Positions 44,764-53,884 of a DNA stretch of 64,000 nucleotides are shown in pieces (the stretch's first letter is position 1; every line of letters begins with the position of its first letter). Location: the NCBI GenBank assembly GCA_001898145.1, contig MKSR01000029.1:124001-188000 (forward strand), in the 5' to 3' direction. The translations under genes were made by a program, and so were the position numbers. The stretch is from Dyadobacter sp. 50-39. Lineage in GTDB: Bacteria > Bacteroidota > Bacteroidia > Cytophagales > Spirosomataceae. Under the pieces are notes generated by a model. It was given only the letters and a program-made list of their open reading frames with translations, searched no databases and had not been told where the DNA came from.

Positions 44764-47442
44764 GTGTCGAAAAAAAAACTGATTGCTATCCTGCTGGTCG
44801 TGCTTATCGCATCAGCAGGATATTTCCTGTTCAAATGGTCGAGGGGCTCTGCGGCAGCCTGGCAATTCATTCCGTCCAATGCCGTTGTGGTAATCACCAG
44901 CGAGCATTTGCAGGATTCGGCTTACACAGCCACCGAGGCCGCGCTTGATCTGAAACGCCTTCCACTCCTCGACATCGCCAGCGATAACCTGACGTTGCTC
45001 AACCTGCTGACGAAAGACCCTAAAAAGCTCAAAACATTCCTGAAAGGCAAAGCCCTTTCGTATTCATACCACCCGCGCACCAGCACCGAATGGGGGGTGA
45101 TCATGTACATCCCGGTTACGGAAGAAGAAACGAAATGGCTCGCCAGCCCGCAGCATGCCAACATCCGGCTGCTGCATCACAACTTCCAGGACCACCGCAT
45201 TACCGATGCCATCGACGCCAATTCGCGTCCCATGTTTTCCTACCTCGTGAAGGACCATTTCCTGATCGTGAGCTACTATGGCGACCTGATCGAAGACGCC
45301 GTACGCGCCTCGTCGCTGAATATCGGCTCGTTCAGGCTGCGTTCACGTTTTTCCAATATCAATGATTCCGACTACGGCACGAGCATTTACCTGCGCACTG
45401 ATGCATGGAAATCGGTGATGTCCATGGACAATGCGGCTACGCTGGCAGAGTTTGGAAAAAGCTTTCCCTCCTACCAGGATTTTCACATCGAAAAAGCAGA
45501 AAACAAGGGAAACCTGGTTGTCGGATCGGACGGGGCCGATGCGCCGGACTACTACCTCGCGGAAATCCTGAAAGACAACCCCGGTACGCCATTTATCGGT
45601 CACAAGCATGTTTCGCAGCAAACTTCCTTCCTGTACCGGGCGGCGGCATCCGACAGGGCGGCATTCAAGGAAGCGTTCTCGAAATGGCATAAAAAATACA
45701 AATCGGCGGCCTGGGATAAGCTGAACTATTACATTGCCGGCGAAAGCAATGTGCTGGTGGATAACATCGGGTCCGAGTTCGTATTATGCCAATTGGAAGA
45801 AAACAACAGTATTACCGATGGCAAAATCCTGCTTGCCGAGTTCTCCAACTACGATAAAGTGAGGCCGGTGCTTCAAAAACTGGCACAGCTGGCCAACCAG
45901 GAAAGCAATGCCTCGGTGGACCAATACCAGGGTTACGACATTTACTCGGTGCCCATTCCCGAGCTGCCGACGGGTCTGTACGGGCCAATGTTTACCGGCT
46001 TCCCCCGCAGCTACATTACTTATATTGCTCCGTATCTCGTGATCAGCAACAACTCACAGGTCCTGCAAAACTATATTGTCGATTACGAAAACCAGATCAC
46101 CTGGAAACAGTCGCCGGAATATGACAGCGTGCTAACCAATGTGAACAACGAAGCGCAGCTTTCGATGATCGTCAACCTGCGGAAAGCCCAGTCCGGTGAA
46201 GAGACGCAGGTAAGTAAAAAGTACAGCGACCTGACGGCTAAAATGGAGTCCATTACGCTGCAATGCCGTTTCGCAGGCAGCGAAGCATTTCCCGAACTCA
46301 CGTTCCATCCCAAAAAACGGCAAACCGCCAGCAAGGTACTGAACCGTACTTTCCTGAATATCGATATCGAATGGCCGGACATTTTCGATGCACAGCTCGC
46401 CGCATTGCAAAACCCGATCGATGGAAGCTCTGAAATACTGCTGACCGACAAGGAACACAACCTGCTCAGAACGAACAACCTCCGCGAAGGTAAAACGGAG
46501 ACTATCGCTAAACTGAACGGCGCTATCGGCACAGCAGCCTACAAGGTCGATTTCCTCAACATTGGCCGCCAGCAGCGCATCTTCGCCACCGATCGCACCG
46601 TGTATGCGCTGGATGAAGACGATTCTACGAACGTTTCCACATTCCAGGCACATTTGCCCGGCCCCGATCCTATTTCGGCCCTGTACCTCATCGATGGCGG
46701 GGAGGACGGGAGTAACCGGTTCATCGTTAAAAGTGCGGCGGAAGAACTATTTGTGTGGGAAGGCGTGACGCGGCCGCTCAAAAGGCTCAACCATTCGGTC
46801 CGTTTCGACAAGATCGTAGGCCCTGTGGTGGCACTGAACCAGATCGGCAACAGGGGCTTCATCGTGACGCAGCAGAATGGCAAGATTTACCTGCTCAAAG
46901 AAAACGGCACCGTCAAACCCGGCTTCCCTGTTGATATCCTGACCCGGACCGAAAGTCCGTTCACCTGGGCGCAAAATCCGCAGACCGGCCAGCCCGAATT
47001 GGCAGGCGTGAGTGTTTCGGGAGAGCTCATCCGCATTAACCTGGATGGTAAGATTACATCAAGGCGGCAGCTCCTGCGCCCTGAACCAGGCTCGCGTTTC
47101 CGGATCCTTTTCGATCGCAATTCGCTGGACTGGATATTGATGCGGTCGGTTAACTCCAAAACAGCTATTATTACCAAAGACGGGCGTGACCTGTTCGAGA
47201 TTAAGGATATTTTGCCGAATGCGGTGATCCAGTACCATTTCTTTGGGGTCGATAACCGGTTTATTACAATCAAATCGGGCAGCTACACCACTGTTTTCGA
47301 TATGAACGGAAAACGTCTGGGCGACAAAGCGATACCATCTGAAATGCCGGTGCAGCTCACCTATCAGCCAGGTTATTACAAATTATTGATATTCAGCCGG
47401 TCGGAAAAGAAAATACAGGTCTGGTCGATCAAGTTGAGATAA
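44764..47442 (+). CDS. Large membrane-anchored protein with C-terminal beta-propeller-like region, function unknown
   Basis: An 892-residue protein with one N-terminal membrane helix (IAILLVVLIASAGYFLF, ~5-21) and a long periplasmic part. Residues ~40-520 resemble DUF3352-type anchored proteins in style (AWQFIPSNAVVVITSEHL), but I cannot name a domain with confidence. Residues ~540-880 hold repeated beta-hairpins of propeller character (EILLTDKEHNLLRTN, RIFATDRTVYALDED, GFIVTQQNGKIYLLKENG). The start codon is GTG, followed by a nine-A run in the codons for Ser-Lys-Lys-Lys. It is embedded in the glycan locus and may be a scaffold or glycan-binding protein. Confidence 0.75.
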   Translation: MSKKKLIAILLVVLIASAGYFLFKWSRGSAAAWQFIPSNAVVVITSEHLQDSAYTATEAALDLKRLPLLDIASDNLTLLNLLTKDPKKLKTFLKGKALSYSYHPRTSTEWGVIMYIPVTEEETKWLASPQHANIRLLHHNFQDHRITDAIDANSRPMFSYLVKDHFLIVSYYGDLIEDAVRASSLNIGSFRLRSRFSNINDSDYGTSIYLRTDAWKSVMSMDNAATLAEFGKSFPSYQDFHIEKAENKGNLVVGSDGADAPDYYLAEILKDNPGTPFIGHKHVSQQTSFLYRAAASDRAAFKEAFSKWHKKYKSAAWDKLNYYIAGESNVLVDNIGSEFVLCQLEENNSITDGKILLAEFSNYDKVRPVLQKLAQLANQESNASVDQYQGYDIYSVPIPELPTGLYGPMFTGFPRSYITYIAPYLVISNNSQVLQNYIVDYENQITWKQSPEYDSVLTNVNNEAQLSMIVNLRKAQSGEETQVSKKYSDLTAKMESITLQCRFAGSEAFPELTFHPKKRQTASKVLNRTFLNIDIEWPDIFDAQLAALQNPIDGSSEILLTDKEHNLLRTNNLREGKTETIAKLNGAIGTAAYKVDFLNIGRQQRIFATDRTVYALDEDDSTNVSTFQAHLPGPDPISALYLIDGGEDGSNRFIVKSAAEELFVWEGVTRPLKRLNHSVRFDKIVGPVVALNQIGNRGFIVTQQNGKIYLLKENGTVKPGFPVDILTRTESPFTWAQNPQTGQPELAGVSVSGELIRINLDGKITSRRQLLRPEPGSRFRILFDRNSLDWILMRSVNSKTAIITKDGRDLFEIKDILPNAVIQYHFFGVDNRFITIKSGSYTTVFDMNGKRLGDKAIPSEMPVQLTYQPGYYKLLIFSRSEKKIQVWSIKLR

Positions 47443-47446
47443 TACT

Positions 47447-48478
47447 ATGAAAATTTTAAGATACATCGTGCTGGCCATTGGCTGCCTCATCTGGACGGTG
47501 GGGCTCAGCCCGACCATTCTGCCCTGGTTATGGAAAGTAGGGGCTGTGGAAGACGGTTACCAGTACGGCGATTTATACAAACTTTCCACCCTGTCGGAAT
47601 TCCGCGATCCGCGCCATCAATGCACCGGATATGTGCCGCCAGCCCGGCCGAAATCGGCTAAAAAAGTGCATTTGTACATTATCGGCGATAGTTTTACAGA
47701 AAAAGGAAGGCTGGAAAAGGAATACTTCCCGGTGGACGAGTACACCTGGGTAAAATGGTCCGATTTCCTGCACATCAAGCTCGATACCTCTAAGCATAAC
47801 ATCCTGCTGATGGAAAGCGTGGAGCGGCATTTCCGACAGAAATTTGCCGCATCGGCGATTACTGTACTCGTCCCCGACACCGCCACTTTCGTGCAGAACG
47901 GTGCCTCTACCAAATTCATGCATCAGCTGGATGAGGCTTTCCGGGGCTCGCATACCGCCGGCAGGCTCGACGGGTTCTTGTTCCAGGGTGATCTCGCATT
48001 GCGCGTCAAGGAATGGAAATCCGACTTCAATCACCACATCTTTGACCGAGTCGGTTCAGGCGTTTCGCTCGTGAACAATGATCGCGACATCGTGTATTAC
48101 ATGGATACCGATACGCCGCAAGTAACGTCGTCATTCACACCAATGCGCGAGACCGAGCTCGATTCGATCATTACGAACCTCAATGCCAGCCGCGATTATG
48201 CGGATTCACTCGGCTTCGATAATGTGATCATGGCTATTATCCCCAACAAAGTATCGGTCCTCAGCCCCGGTTATGGAACGTACAACAACCTGATCGAACG
48301 GGTGTATAACCATCCGAAACTTGGGATTCCGTACATCGATGTCCTGCCCGACTTCCGCCGGATGGGACGCGCAGCTTATTTAAAAGGCGATTCGCACTGG
48401 ACCTGTGAGGGACAGACGCTCTGGCTGAATAAAATCAATGCGCTGATCAACCAGTACGTTACCGGCCCCGACTCCTAG
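47447..48478 (+). CDS. SGNH-hydrolase-like (AlgJ/AlgX-type) periplasmic protein
   Basis: A 343-residue protein with an N-terminal membrane anchor or signal (~5-28). The SGNH-like nucleophile motif is GDSFT (80-84, Ser82), and the C-terminal KGDSHWTCEGQTLW carries D315 and H317, giving a Ser-His-Asp set. Proteins of this kind acetylate or deacetylate exported polysaccharides. It starts 4 bases after the propeller gene and could be the periplasmic half of an O-acylation pair with the acyltransferase at 42799. Its TAG stop codon overlaps the TAG of the opposing antiporter gene. Confidence 0.78.
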   Translation: MKILRYIVLAIGCLIWTVGLSPTILPWLWKVGAVEDGYQYGDLYKLSTLSEFRDPRHQCTGYVPPARPKSAKKVHLYIIGDSFTEKGRLEKEYFPVDEYTWVKWSDFLHIKLDTSKHNILLMESVERHFRQKFAASAITVLVPDTATFVQNGASTKFMHQLDEAFRGSHTAGRLDGFLFQGDLALRVKEWKSDFNHHIFDRVGSGVSLVNNDRDIVYYMDTDTPQVTSSFTPMRETELDSIITNLNASRDYADSLGFDNVIMAIIPNKVSVLSPGYGTYNNLIERVYNHPKLGIPYIDVLPDFRRMGRAAYLKGDSHWTCEGQTLWLNKINALINQYVTGPDS

Positions 48479-49731
48479 GCCACCGCTTCCTCCTCGTCCG
48501 GAAGGCGGCTGGTAAGTTTACTCACCGTGAGCCCTTGCACAATGATCGAGAACAGCACTACGAAATAGGTAATGGCCAGCAGCAGGTCTTTGTGAAGATG
48601 CTGGTCGATGGACAATGCCAATGCGATGGACACGCCGCCGCGCAATCCTCCCCAGACCAGTATCGTGATCGATTTTTTCCCGAAGCGCGTCTTGAACGGG
48701 ATCAGTTTCACCGGAATATAAATGGAAATGAAGCGCGCGGAGAGCACTACGATGATCGCAATCAGCCCGGCCCAGCCATATTGCTTCATATCCGGGATCA
48801 GCAGCAACTCGAAACCGATGATGAGAAACAAGATCGCGTTCAGGATTTCGTCGATCAGCTCCCAGAATTTATCAATGTAGTCGCGCTCGGTATCCGATAC
48901 CGCACCGGGGTTTTTACCGTAGTTTCCTACCACCAGACCGGCCGCCACCATTGCGAGCGGGCCCGACATATGCAATGCCTGTGCCGCCAGGTGCCCGCCC
49001 ATCACGATCGCGAGCGTAATAAGCACGTGTACATTGTAGCCGTCTACCCGATACATCATTTTGGAACCCAGAAAGCCCAGCAGCAAGCCCAGCAAAATAC
49101 CGCCGATCGCCTCTTTTACAAAAAGCCCGGCAATACCGACGAATGAAGTATTAACCTCCTCACCCCGCGCCAAGGCGAGCATCAGGATGAATACCACTAC
49201 CGCCATACCGTCGTTGAAAAGGGATTCCCCGGCGATTTTGGTTTCAAGGGATTTCGGCACACCGGCCTGTTTGAGGATCCCGAGAACGGCAATGGGGTCG
49301 GTAGGCGAAATCAATGCGCCGAACACGAGACATTCTATCAGCGGGATGGTTATGCCGATCAGCGGCAGGATATAGTAAATCAGGAAACCGATGACGAACG
49401 TAGAGATCACAACACTGACCGTCGAGAAAATAATGACCGGCAGCCGCTGTTCGCGAAGGTCTTCCAAATGCAAATGGATGGCACCGGCAAACAGCAGAAA
49501 ATTGAGCATCGCGCCCATGAGTATCTCCGTAAGGTCGACGCTCGCGATGAGCGTGGAAATGCGGATGAATGTGCGCGGAAATATGCTGTCGGTAGCGATA
49601 AGCCCCAGCGAAACCATCAAGGCAATCACCATGACGCCGATCGACGGAGGCAGTTTCAGAAAGCGGGAATTGAGGTAAGAAAATATCGCGGAAAGGACGA
49701 TTAATGCAGAAAAAGAGTAATACAGCTCCAT
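48475..49731 (-). CDS. CPA1-type Na+(cation)/H+ antiporter
   Basis: A 418-residue inner membrane protein with about 12-13 helices. The conserved ion-path acidic residues are visible in ALISPTDPIAVLGIL and AGESLFNDGMAVVVF, hallmarks of NhaP/NHE-type exchangers. WGGLRGGVSIALALS late in the chain is also typical. It exchanges Na+ or K+ for H+ for pH and ion balance. No long cytosolic tail is present. The start at 49731 (MELYYSFSALIVL) is preferred over an in-frame ATG at 49779. Confidence 0.93.
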   Translation of the reverse strand: MELYYSFSALIVLSAIFSYLNSRFLKLPPSIGVMVIALMVSLGLIATDSIFPRTFIRISTLIASVDLTEILMGAMLNFLLFAGAIHLHLEDLREQRLPVIIFSTVSVVISTFVIGFLIYYILPLIGITIPLIECLVFGALISPTDPIAVLGILKQAGVPKSLETKIAGESLFNDGMAVVVFILMLALARGEEVNTSFVGIAGLFVKEAIGGILLGLLLGFLGSKMMYRVDGYNVHVLITLAIVMGGHLAAQALHMSGPLAMVAAGLVVGNYGKNPGAVSDTERDYIDKFWELIDEILNAILFLIIGFELLLIPDMKQYGWAGLIAIIVVLSARFISIYIPVKLIPFKTRFGKKSITILVWGGLRGGVSIALALSIDQHLHKDLLLAITYFVVLFSIIVQGLTVSKLTSRLPDEEEAVA

Positions 49732-49949
49732 GAAAATATTTTTTAGGCTAGCCCAAAATAGAAAATTACGGCCGGGCATTCAAGGTGAAACGGGCCGGGC
49801 GGACAAACTCTAATAGTATTCTAATTTGACGGAACTGTATGAAATTTGGCCGGAAAGGCGATTTGAAAGTCCTGAAATCCACTCGCATCGATTGTTTTCC
49901 TACATTAGTAAGCCAAAGGTCGCTTTGTCATTCAACGCTCGCTATCACT

Positions 49950-51098
49950 ATGCAAAAGACCCCGACAAGTTTCACGCCCTGCCTCGTCGCGCATTGCATT
50001 TCCCTATTTTTTTTAATGCTCGGTTTGGTGGCCAACCCACCGGCTTCTGCTCAAACCACCAAGCTGAAACCGGGCTTCGACAAGGCGGAATACCAGGAAC
50101 TCGTGTACATGCATGCCTTGCTATACGACACCACCATGACCCGCCGGGGGGCATTCAGGGTGCCCCGCCCCACGAAGTTCGACTCGATATATACCTCGCC
50201 GGTGATGGGCCTCGACAACCGATGGGGACTTTGGAAAAATAAGGCTTCGGTAGGCGTGATCAACCTGCGCGGTACGACTATGAATGCTGTGGGCTGGCTG
50301 GAAAACTTTTATGCCGCCATGGTACCGGCAAGCGGGGAGCTCCGGCTGTCCGGGGACTATACCTTTAAATACCATCTGGCGGATAATCCGAAAGCGGCGG
50401 TACACATTGGCTGGCTGGTGGGCACAGCGTATCTCGCCCGGGATATTATTCCAAAAATTGATTCATTGTATAAATCGGGCGTCAGGGAGTTCCTGATAAT
50501 GGGCCATAGCCAGGGAGGAGCGCTCGGCTATCTCCTGACGGCGCATTTAGCATCCCTTCAAAAACAGGGGACATTGCCCGGGGACATTCGTTTCAAAACC
50601 TACGCCAGTGCGGCGCCCAAGGTGGGTAACACGTATTTCGCGTACGAATACGAGCATCTGGTCGACGGTGGATGGGGTTATAATATAGTGAACTCAGCCG
50701 ACTGGGTACCCGAAGTGCCGTTTTCGGTGCAAATGCTCAGCGACTTCAATAATACCAATCCTTTCAAGAACATCGACGGCATTATTAAAAAGCAAAAACT
50801 CATTGCGCGCATCGGCATGCGGCACGCTTACCGGGGACTCAGAAAGCCCAGCGAAAAAGCGCAGCGCAACTATGAAAAGTACCTTGGCAGATACGCGGGC
50901 AAAATTGTATCCAAAAACCTGCCGGATTACCAGTCGCCAGCCTACTATAAAAGCAGCAACTACGTACGCACCGGCCCGACCATCGTACTGCTGGCGGATG
51001 AAGCTTATTACCGCAAATTTCCCGACTCCGATCAGCAGGTATTTGTGCACCACGGCCTGGAACCTTACCTTCACCTCATCGAACTGTACCCATACTGA
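49950..51098 (+). CDS. Secreted class 3-type lipase
   Basis: A 382-residue protein with a signal peptide (hydrophobic core CISLFFLMLGLVA, cleavage near ASAQ at ~34). The alpha/beta-hydrolase nucleophile is S187 in MGHSQGGALGYL, matching the GHSxGG of class 3 lipases; a lipase-3 segment (FKTYASAAPKVGNTYFAYE) follows. It probably hydrolyses acylglycerols outside the cytosol. The frame is open upstream to 49839, but only ATG 49950 starts with a signal peptide. A secreted M14 peptidase gene follows 14 bases later. Confidence 0.87.
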   Translation: MQKTPTSFTPCLVAHCISLFFLMLGLVANPPASAQTTKLKPGFDKAEYQELVYMHALLYDTTMTRRGAFRVPRPTKFDSIYTSPVMGLDNRWGLWKNKASVGVINLRGTTMNAVGWLENFYAAMVPASGELRLSGDYTFKYHLADNPKAAVHIGWLVGTAYLARDIIPKIDSLYKSGVREFLIMGHSQGGALGYLLTAHLASLQKQGTLPGDIRFKTYASAAPKVGNTYFAYEYEHLVDGGWGYNIVNSADWVPEVPFSVQMLSDFNNTNPFKNIDGIIKKQKLIARIGMRHAYRGLRKPSEKAQRNYEKYLGRYAGKIVSKNLPDYQSPAYYKSSNYVRTGPTIVLLADEAYYRKFPDSDQQVFVHHGLEPYLHLIELYPY

Positions 51099-51112
51099 CA
51101 CCTCTCCCGTTG

Positions 51113-52855
51113 ATGCGCTCCAAAATGACATTGTTCCTGCTCTGCATTCTGCCGGGCATTGTATTCACCGCAACCGCCCAGTACCAGACCCGTTTCGAAA
51201 AAAGCGGTGGCAAGCACACACCCACCTACGAGGAAGGCATTGCATTTTATCAACAGCTCTCCAAAAACTTCCCGCAGGTACAAATGCAGGAGAAAGGCCT
51301 CACCGACAGCGGCAAGCCATTGCATTTGGTAATCTATTCCCGAAACAAGGTTTTCGACATGAAGAAGCTGAAAGCGCAGGGAAAAGCGGTCTTATTCATC
51401 AACAATGCAATCCATCCTGGCGAACCCGACGGCGTGGATGCGTCGATGATGCTCCTGCGCGATATGCTGGTACATCCGGCCAGATTTCCGGAACTGGATA
51501 GCATTGTGGTGGCCATCATCCCGTTTTACAACATCGGCGGGGCGTTGAACCGCAACAGCACCACCCGTACCAACCAGGCAGGGCCGGAGGAATATGGTTT
51601 TAGGGGAAATGCCCGGAATTATGACCTGAACAGGGATTTCATCAAATCAGACACCCGTAATGCGCGCAGTTTCGCCGCCATTTTCCACGAACTCGACCCC
51701 GATCTTTTTGCGGATACGCATGTGAGCAACGGGGCGGACTACCAATATGTGATGACGCTCGATTACGCCCAGAAAGACAAGCTGGGCGGACCGCTGGGGG
51801 ACTTTAACGACAAGGTTTTCCTGCCCTACATGTACAAGCATTTAAAGGAGGCGGGTTTTGAAGCAACACCCTACGTAAATGCTTACGGTCAGACACCCGA
51901 CAAAGGCTTTGTCCAGTTCCCCGACTGGCCCCGCTACTCCACGGGTTATGCGGCCTTGTTTCATACCATTGGCGTAATGACCGAGACGCATATGCTCAAA
52001 CCTTACGATCAGCGTGTGAAGTCGACATATGCGTATTTGCATGGCAATATCAAGTTCCTGGCAGCACATCGTAAAGCGCTGCTGACATTGCGGAACGCAA
52101 CAAAAGAAGCGGTTAAAACGCAGGAGAAATTTGCCATCACCTGGCAGGTGGATAAATCGAAGCAATCCACGATCGCATTCAGAGGCTACGAACCCGAATA
52201 TGTTCCAAGCGAGGTGAGCGGCTTGCCCAGGCTGCATTACGACAGGTCGAAGCCATTTACCAAAGATATTCCATTCTATGACACATATGTGCCGCTGGAC
52301 GAAGTAACAAGGCCCGAGGCTTACCTTATCCCGCAAGGCTGGCATCATATCATCGCATTGCTGCGGTTAAACTGCGTGCAAATGAGAGCGCTTGAAAAGG
52401 ATTCGGAAATGCATGTGGAAACGTATTATATCGACGAACTGGAAACGCCGAGACAGCCATTTGAAGGGCATTACTGGCACACTTCGGTGAAACTGCGGAC
52501 GGAAAAACAGAAGCTTGCGTTTAAGAAAGGCGACTGGTATGTGCCTGTAAACCAGGCGGTAAACCGCTACATTATCGAAACGCTCGAACCGAAAGCGGTG
52601 GATTCGTTTTTCAAGTGGAATTTCTTTGATACCATTTTGCAGGCCAAGGAACACTATTCCGGCTATGTTTTTGAAGACCTGGCCGCAGATCTGCTCAAAA
52701 AATCCCCCGATTTAAAGGCCAAACTGGAAGCAAAGCGCAAAGCCGACCCGGAATTTGCGAAGAATGGTAACGCGCAGCTGGATTTTATCTACCAGAATTC
52801 GGCGTACGCGGAAAAGGAATACATGCGCTATCCCGTTTTCCGCGTCGTGAAATGA
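51113..52855 (+). CDS. Secreted M14-family zinc carboxypeptidase-like peptidase
   Basis: A 580-residue protein with a signal peptide (MTLFLLCILPGIVFTATA). The M14 zinc ligands are H101 and E104 in NAIHPGEPDG and H203 in FADTHVSNG. The catalytic glutamate is probably E291 in GVMTETHML. A C-terminal region of ~270 residues has no recognised domain. The family removes C-terminal residues or trims peptidoglycan peptides. It is probably co-transcribed with the lipase gene. A TTG directly before ATG 51113 is ignored as a start. Its stop codon abuts the stop of the opposing gene. Confidence 0.88.
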   Translation: MRSKMTLFLLCILPGIVFTATAQYQTRFEKSGGKHTPTYEEGIAFYQQLSKNFPQVQMQEKGLTDSGKPLHLVIYSRNKVFDMKKLKAQGKAVLFINNAIHPGEPDGVDASMMLLRDMLVHPARFPELDSIVVAIIPFYNIGGALNRNSTTRTNQAGPEEYGFRGNARNYDLNRDFIKSDTRNARSFAAIFHELDPDLFADTHVSNGADYQYVMTLDYAQKDKLGGPLGDFNDKVFLPYMYKHLKEAGFEATPYVNAYGQTPDKGFVQFPDWPRYSTGYAALFHTIGVMTETHMLKPYDQRVKSTYAYLHGNIKFLAAHRKALLTLRNATKEAVKTQEKFAITWQVDKSKQSTIAFRGYEPEYVPSEVSGLPRLHYDRSKPFTKDIPFYDTYVPLDEVTRPEAYLIPQGWHHIIALLRLNCVQMRALEKDSEMHVETYYIDELETPRQPFEGHYWHTSVKLRTEKQKLAFKKGDWYVPVNQAVNRYIIETLEPKAVDSFFKWNFFDTILQAKEHYSGYVFEDLAADLLKKSPDLKAKLEAKRKADPEFAKNGNAQLDFIYQNSAYAEKEYMRYPVFRVVK

Positions 52856-53704
52856 TCAGAACCGGAAGCCCAGGTTGAAGTTAAATTCGCCGGTAATTTC
52901 CATACCCCGGACTCGGTAAACCTTCGAGTCAAATTTATCGCGGTCGATGTAGCGTGGACCTACACCGGCATTCAGGCCGATCTGGAAATGTTTGGTGATC
53001 TGGAAATTGACGAAGTTATTCACTAGCATTCCCATCCGGAAACGCTCCCGTCTCTCGTCGCGGGACGTGTAAACCTGCGTGGTAGGATTGTAGTCGGTAT
53101 ACTGGTACCAACGCTTGCCCGCTCCCGCATAGAGCGTAGGCCCTACTGCGTACGTGACCCTTTTCTGCCCGAATGGGTAGACCTTCAATGTCGGCGAGAA
53201 ATAATACATTTCGTCATTACCGCTGGTTTCGGAGCCGATCGGGAAATAGTAGCTGTCGGCAATGGTGACCGTCAATGGCAATAAAAGCCCGAAATAGCCG
53301 CTTTTGTCGAGAATCCTTTCGTAGCTGATACCAAAGCCGGGGCCGCTGTCCAGTGCCTTGAATGGCGAAATATCTACCTTGTTTTTACCCATTTCCTCAT
53401 CCTGGACCATCGTAGCGTCGCGTTCCCGACCGCGCTCGGTATTTCGCTCGCTGCTGCGCTCGCGCCGCTTATCGAACCAGATTGTCTGCCCGTTACCAAA
53501 CTCGATGCGCAGCAATTCGTTTTTGCGGATCACAAAATTGGCGGCATTCGCCTCCTGGCTGATCTTGTACAAAACCCTGTCGATACCGACTTCGGTTACC
53601 TTTCCTTCGATCGTTGAACCATTTTTGCGGACGAGAACATCCTGTCCATAAGTGGTGACAAAAAGGAAGGAGAATAAGAATGTGAGAGTAATAATCTTGC
53701 CCAT
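52856..53704 (-). CDS. Outer-membrane beta-barrel-like protein with N-terminal sandwich domain, unknown function
   Basis: A 282-residue protein with a signal peptide (MGKIITLTFLFSFLFVTTYG). Residues ~20-80 form a small beta domain (VLVRKNGSTIEGKVTEVG) common in Bacteroidota exported proteins. A very polar Arg/Glu linker (RRERSSERNTERGRERD) follows. Residues ~115-282 alternate in the manner of an outer-membrane barrel ending in GFRF. The start at 53704 is chosen for the signal peptide; a TAAATTTG box lies 28 bases upstream. Ligand or function unknown. Confidence 0.75.
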   Translation of the reverse strand: MGKIITLTFLFSFLFVTTYGQDVLVRKNGSTIEGKVTEVGIDRVLYKISQEANAANFVIRKNELLRIEFGNGQTIWFDKRRERSSERNTERGRERDATMVQDEEMGKNKVDISPFKALDSGPGFGISYERILDKSGYFGLLLPLTVTIADSYYFPIGSETSGNDEMYYFSPTLKVYPFGQKRVTYAVGPTLYAGAGKRWYQYTDYNPTTQVYTSRDERRERFRMGMLVNNFVNFQITKHFQIGLNAGVGPRYIDRDKFDSKVYRVRGMEITGEFNFNLGFRF

Positions 53705-53731
53705 AGCATAGTTGTGTTGATGGCTAATATT

Positions 53732-53739
53732 CAAATTTA
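53732..53739 (-). promoter_or_regulatory. Candidate -7 box (TAAATTTG) for the outer-membrane protein gene
   Basis: Exact TAnnTTTG on the minus strand, 28 bases before the start codon at 53704. This supports that start over ATG 53734. Confidence 0.45.
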
Positions 53740-53752
53740 GAGGAATACTGAC

Positions 53753-53760
53753 TATTTTTG
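53753..53760 (+). promoter_or_regulatory. Candidate -7 box (TATTTTTG) for the helicase gene
   Basis: Exact TAnnTTTG, 125 bases before the helicase start, so it would give a leader of about 118 bases. It is divergent from the box at 53732 with only 13 bases between them. Confidence 0.4.
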
Positions 53761-53884
53761 TACAGTATAGTCACTGAACGTTTAAAAACATACTTCTGTT
53801 ATACTCCTGGCCGGATAGGCCGATTCATATTATGCAGGCTGCGTTTAAAATGGATGATCATCACGCAGCCATTAAAAAGACCAA

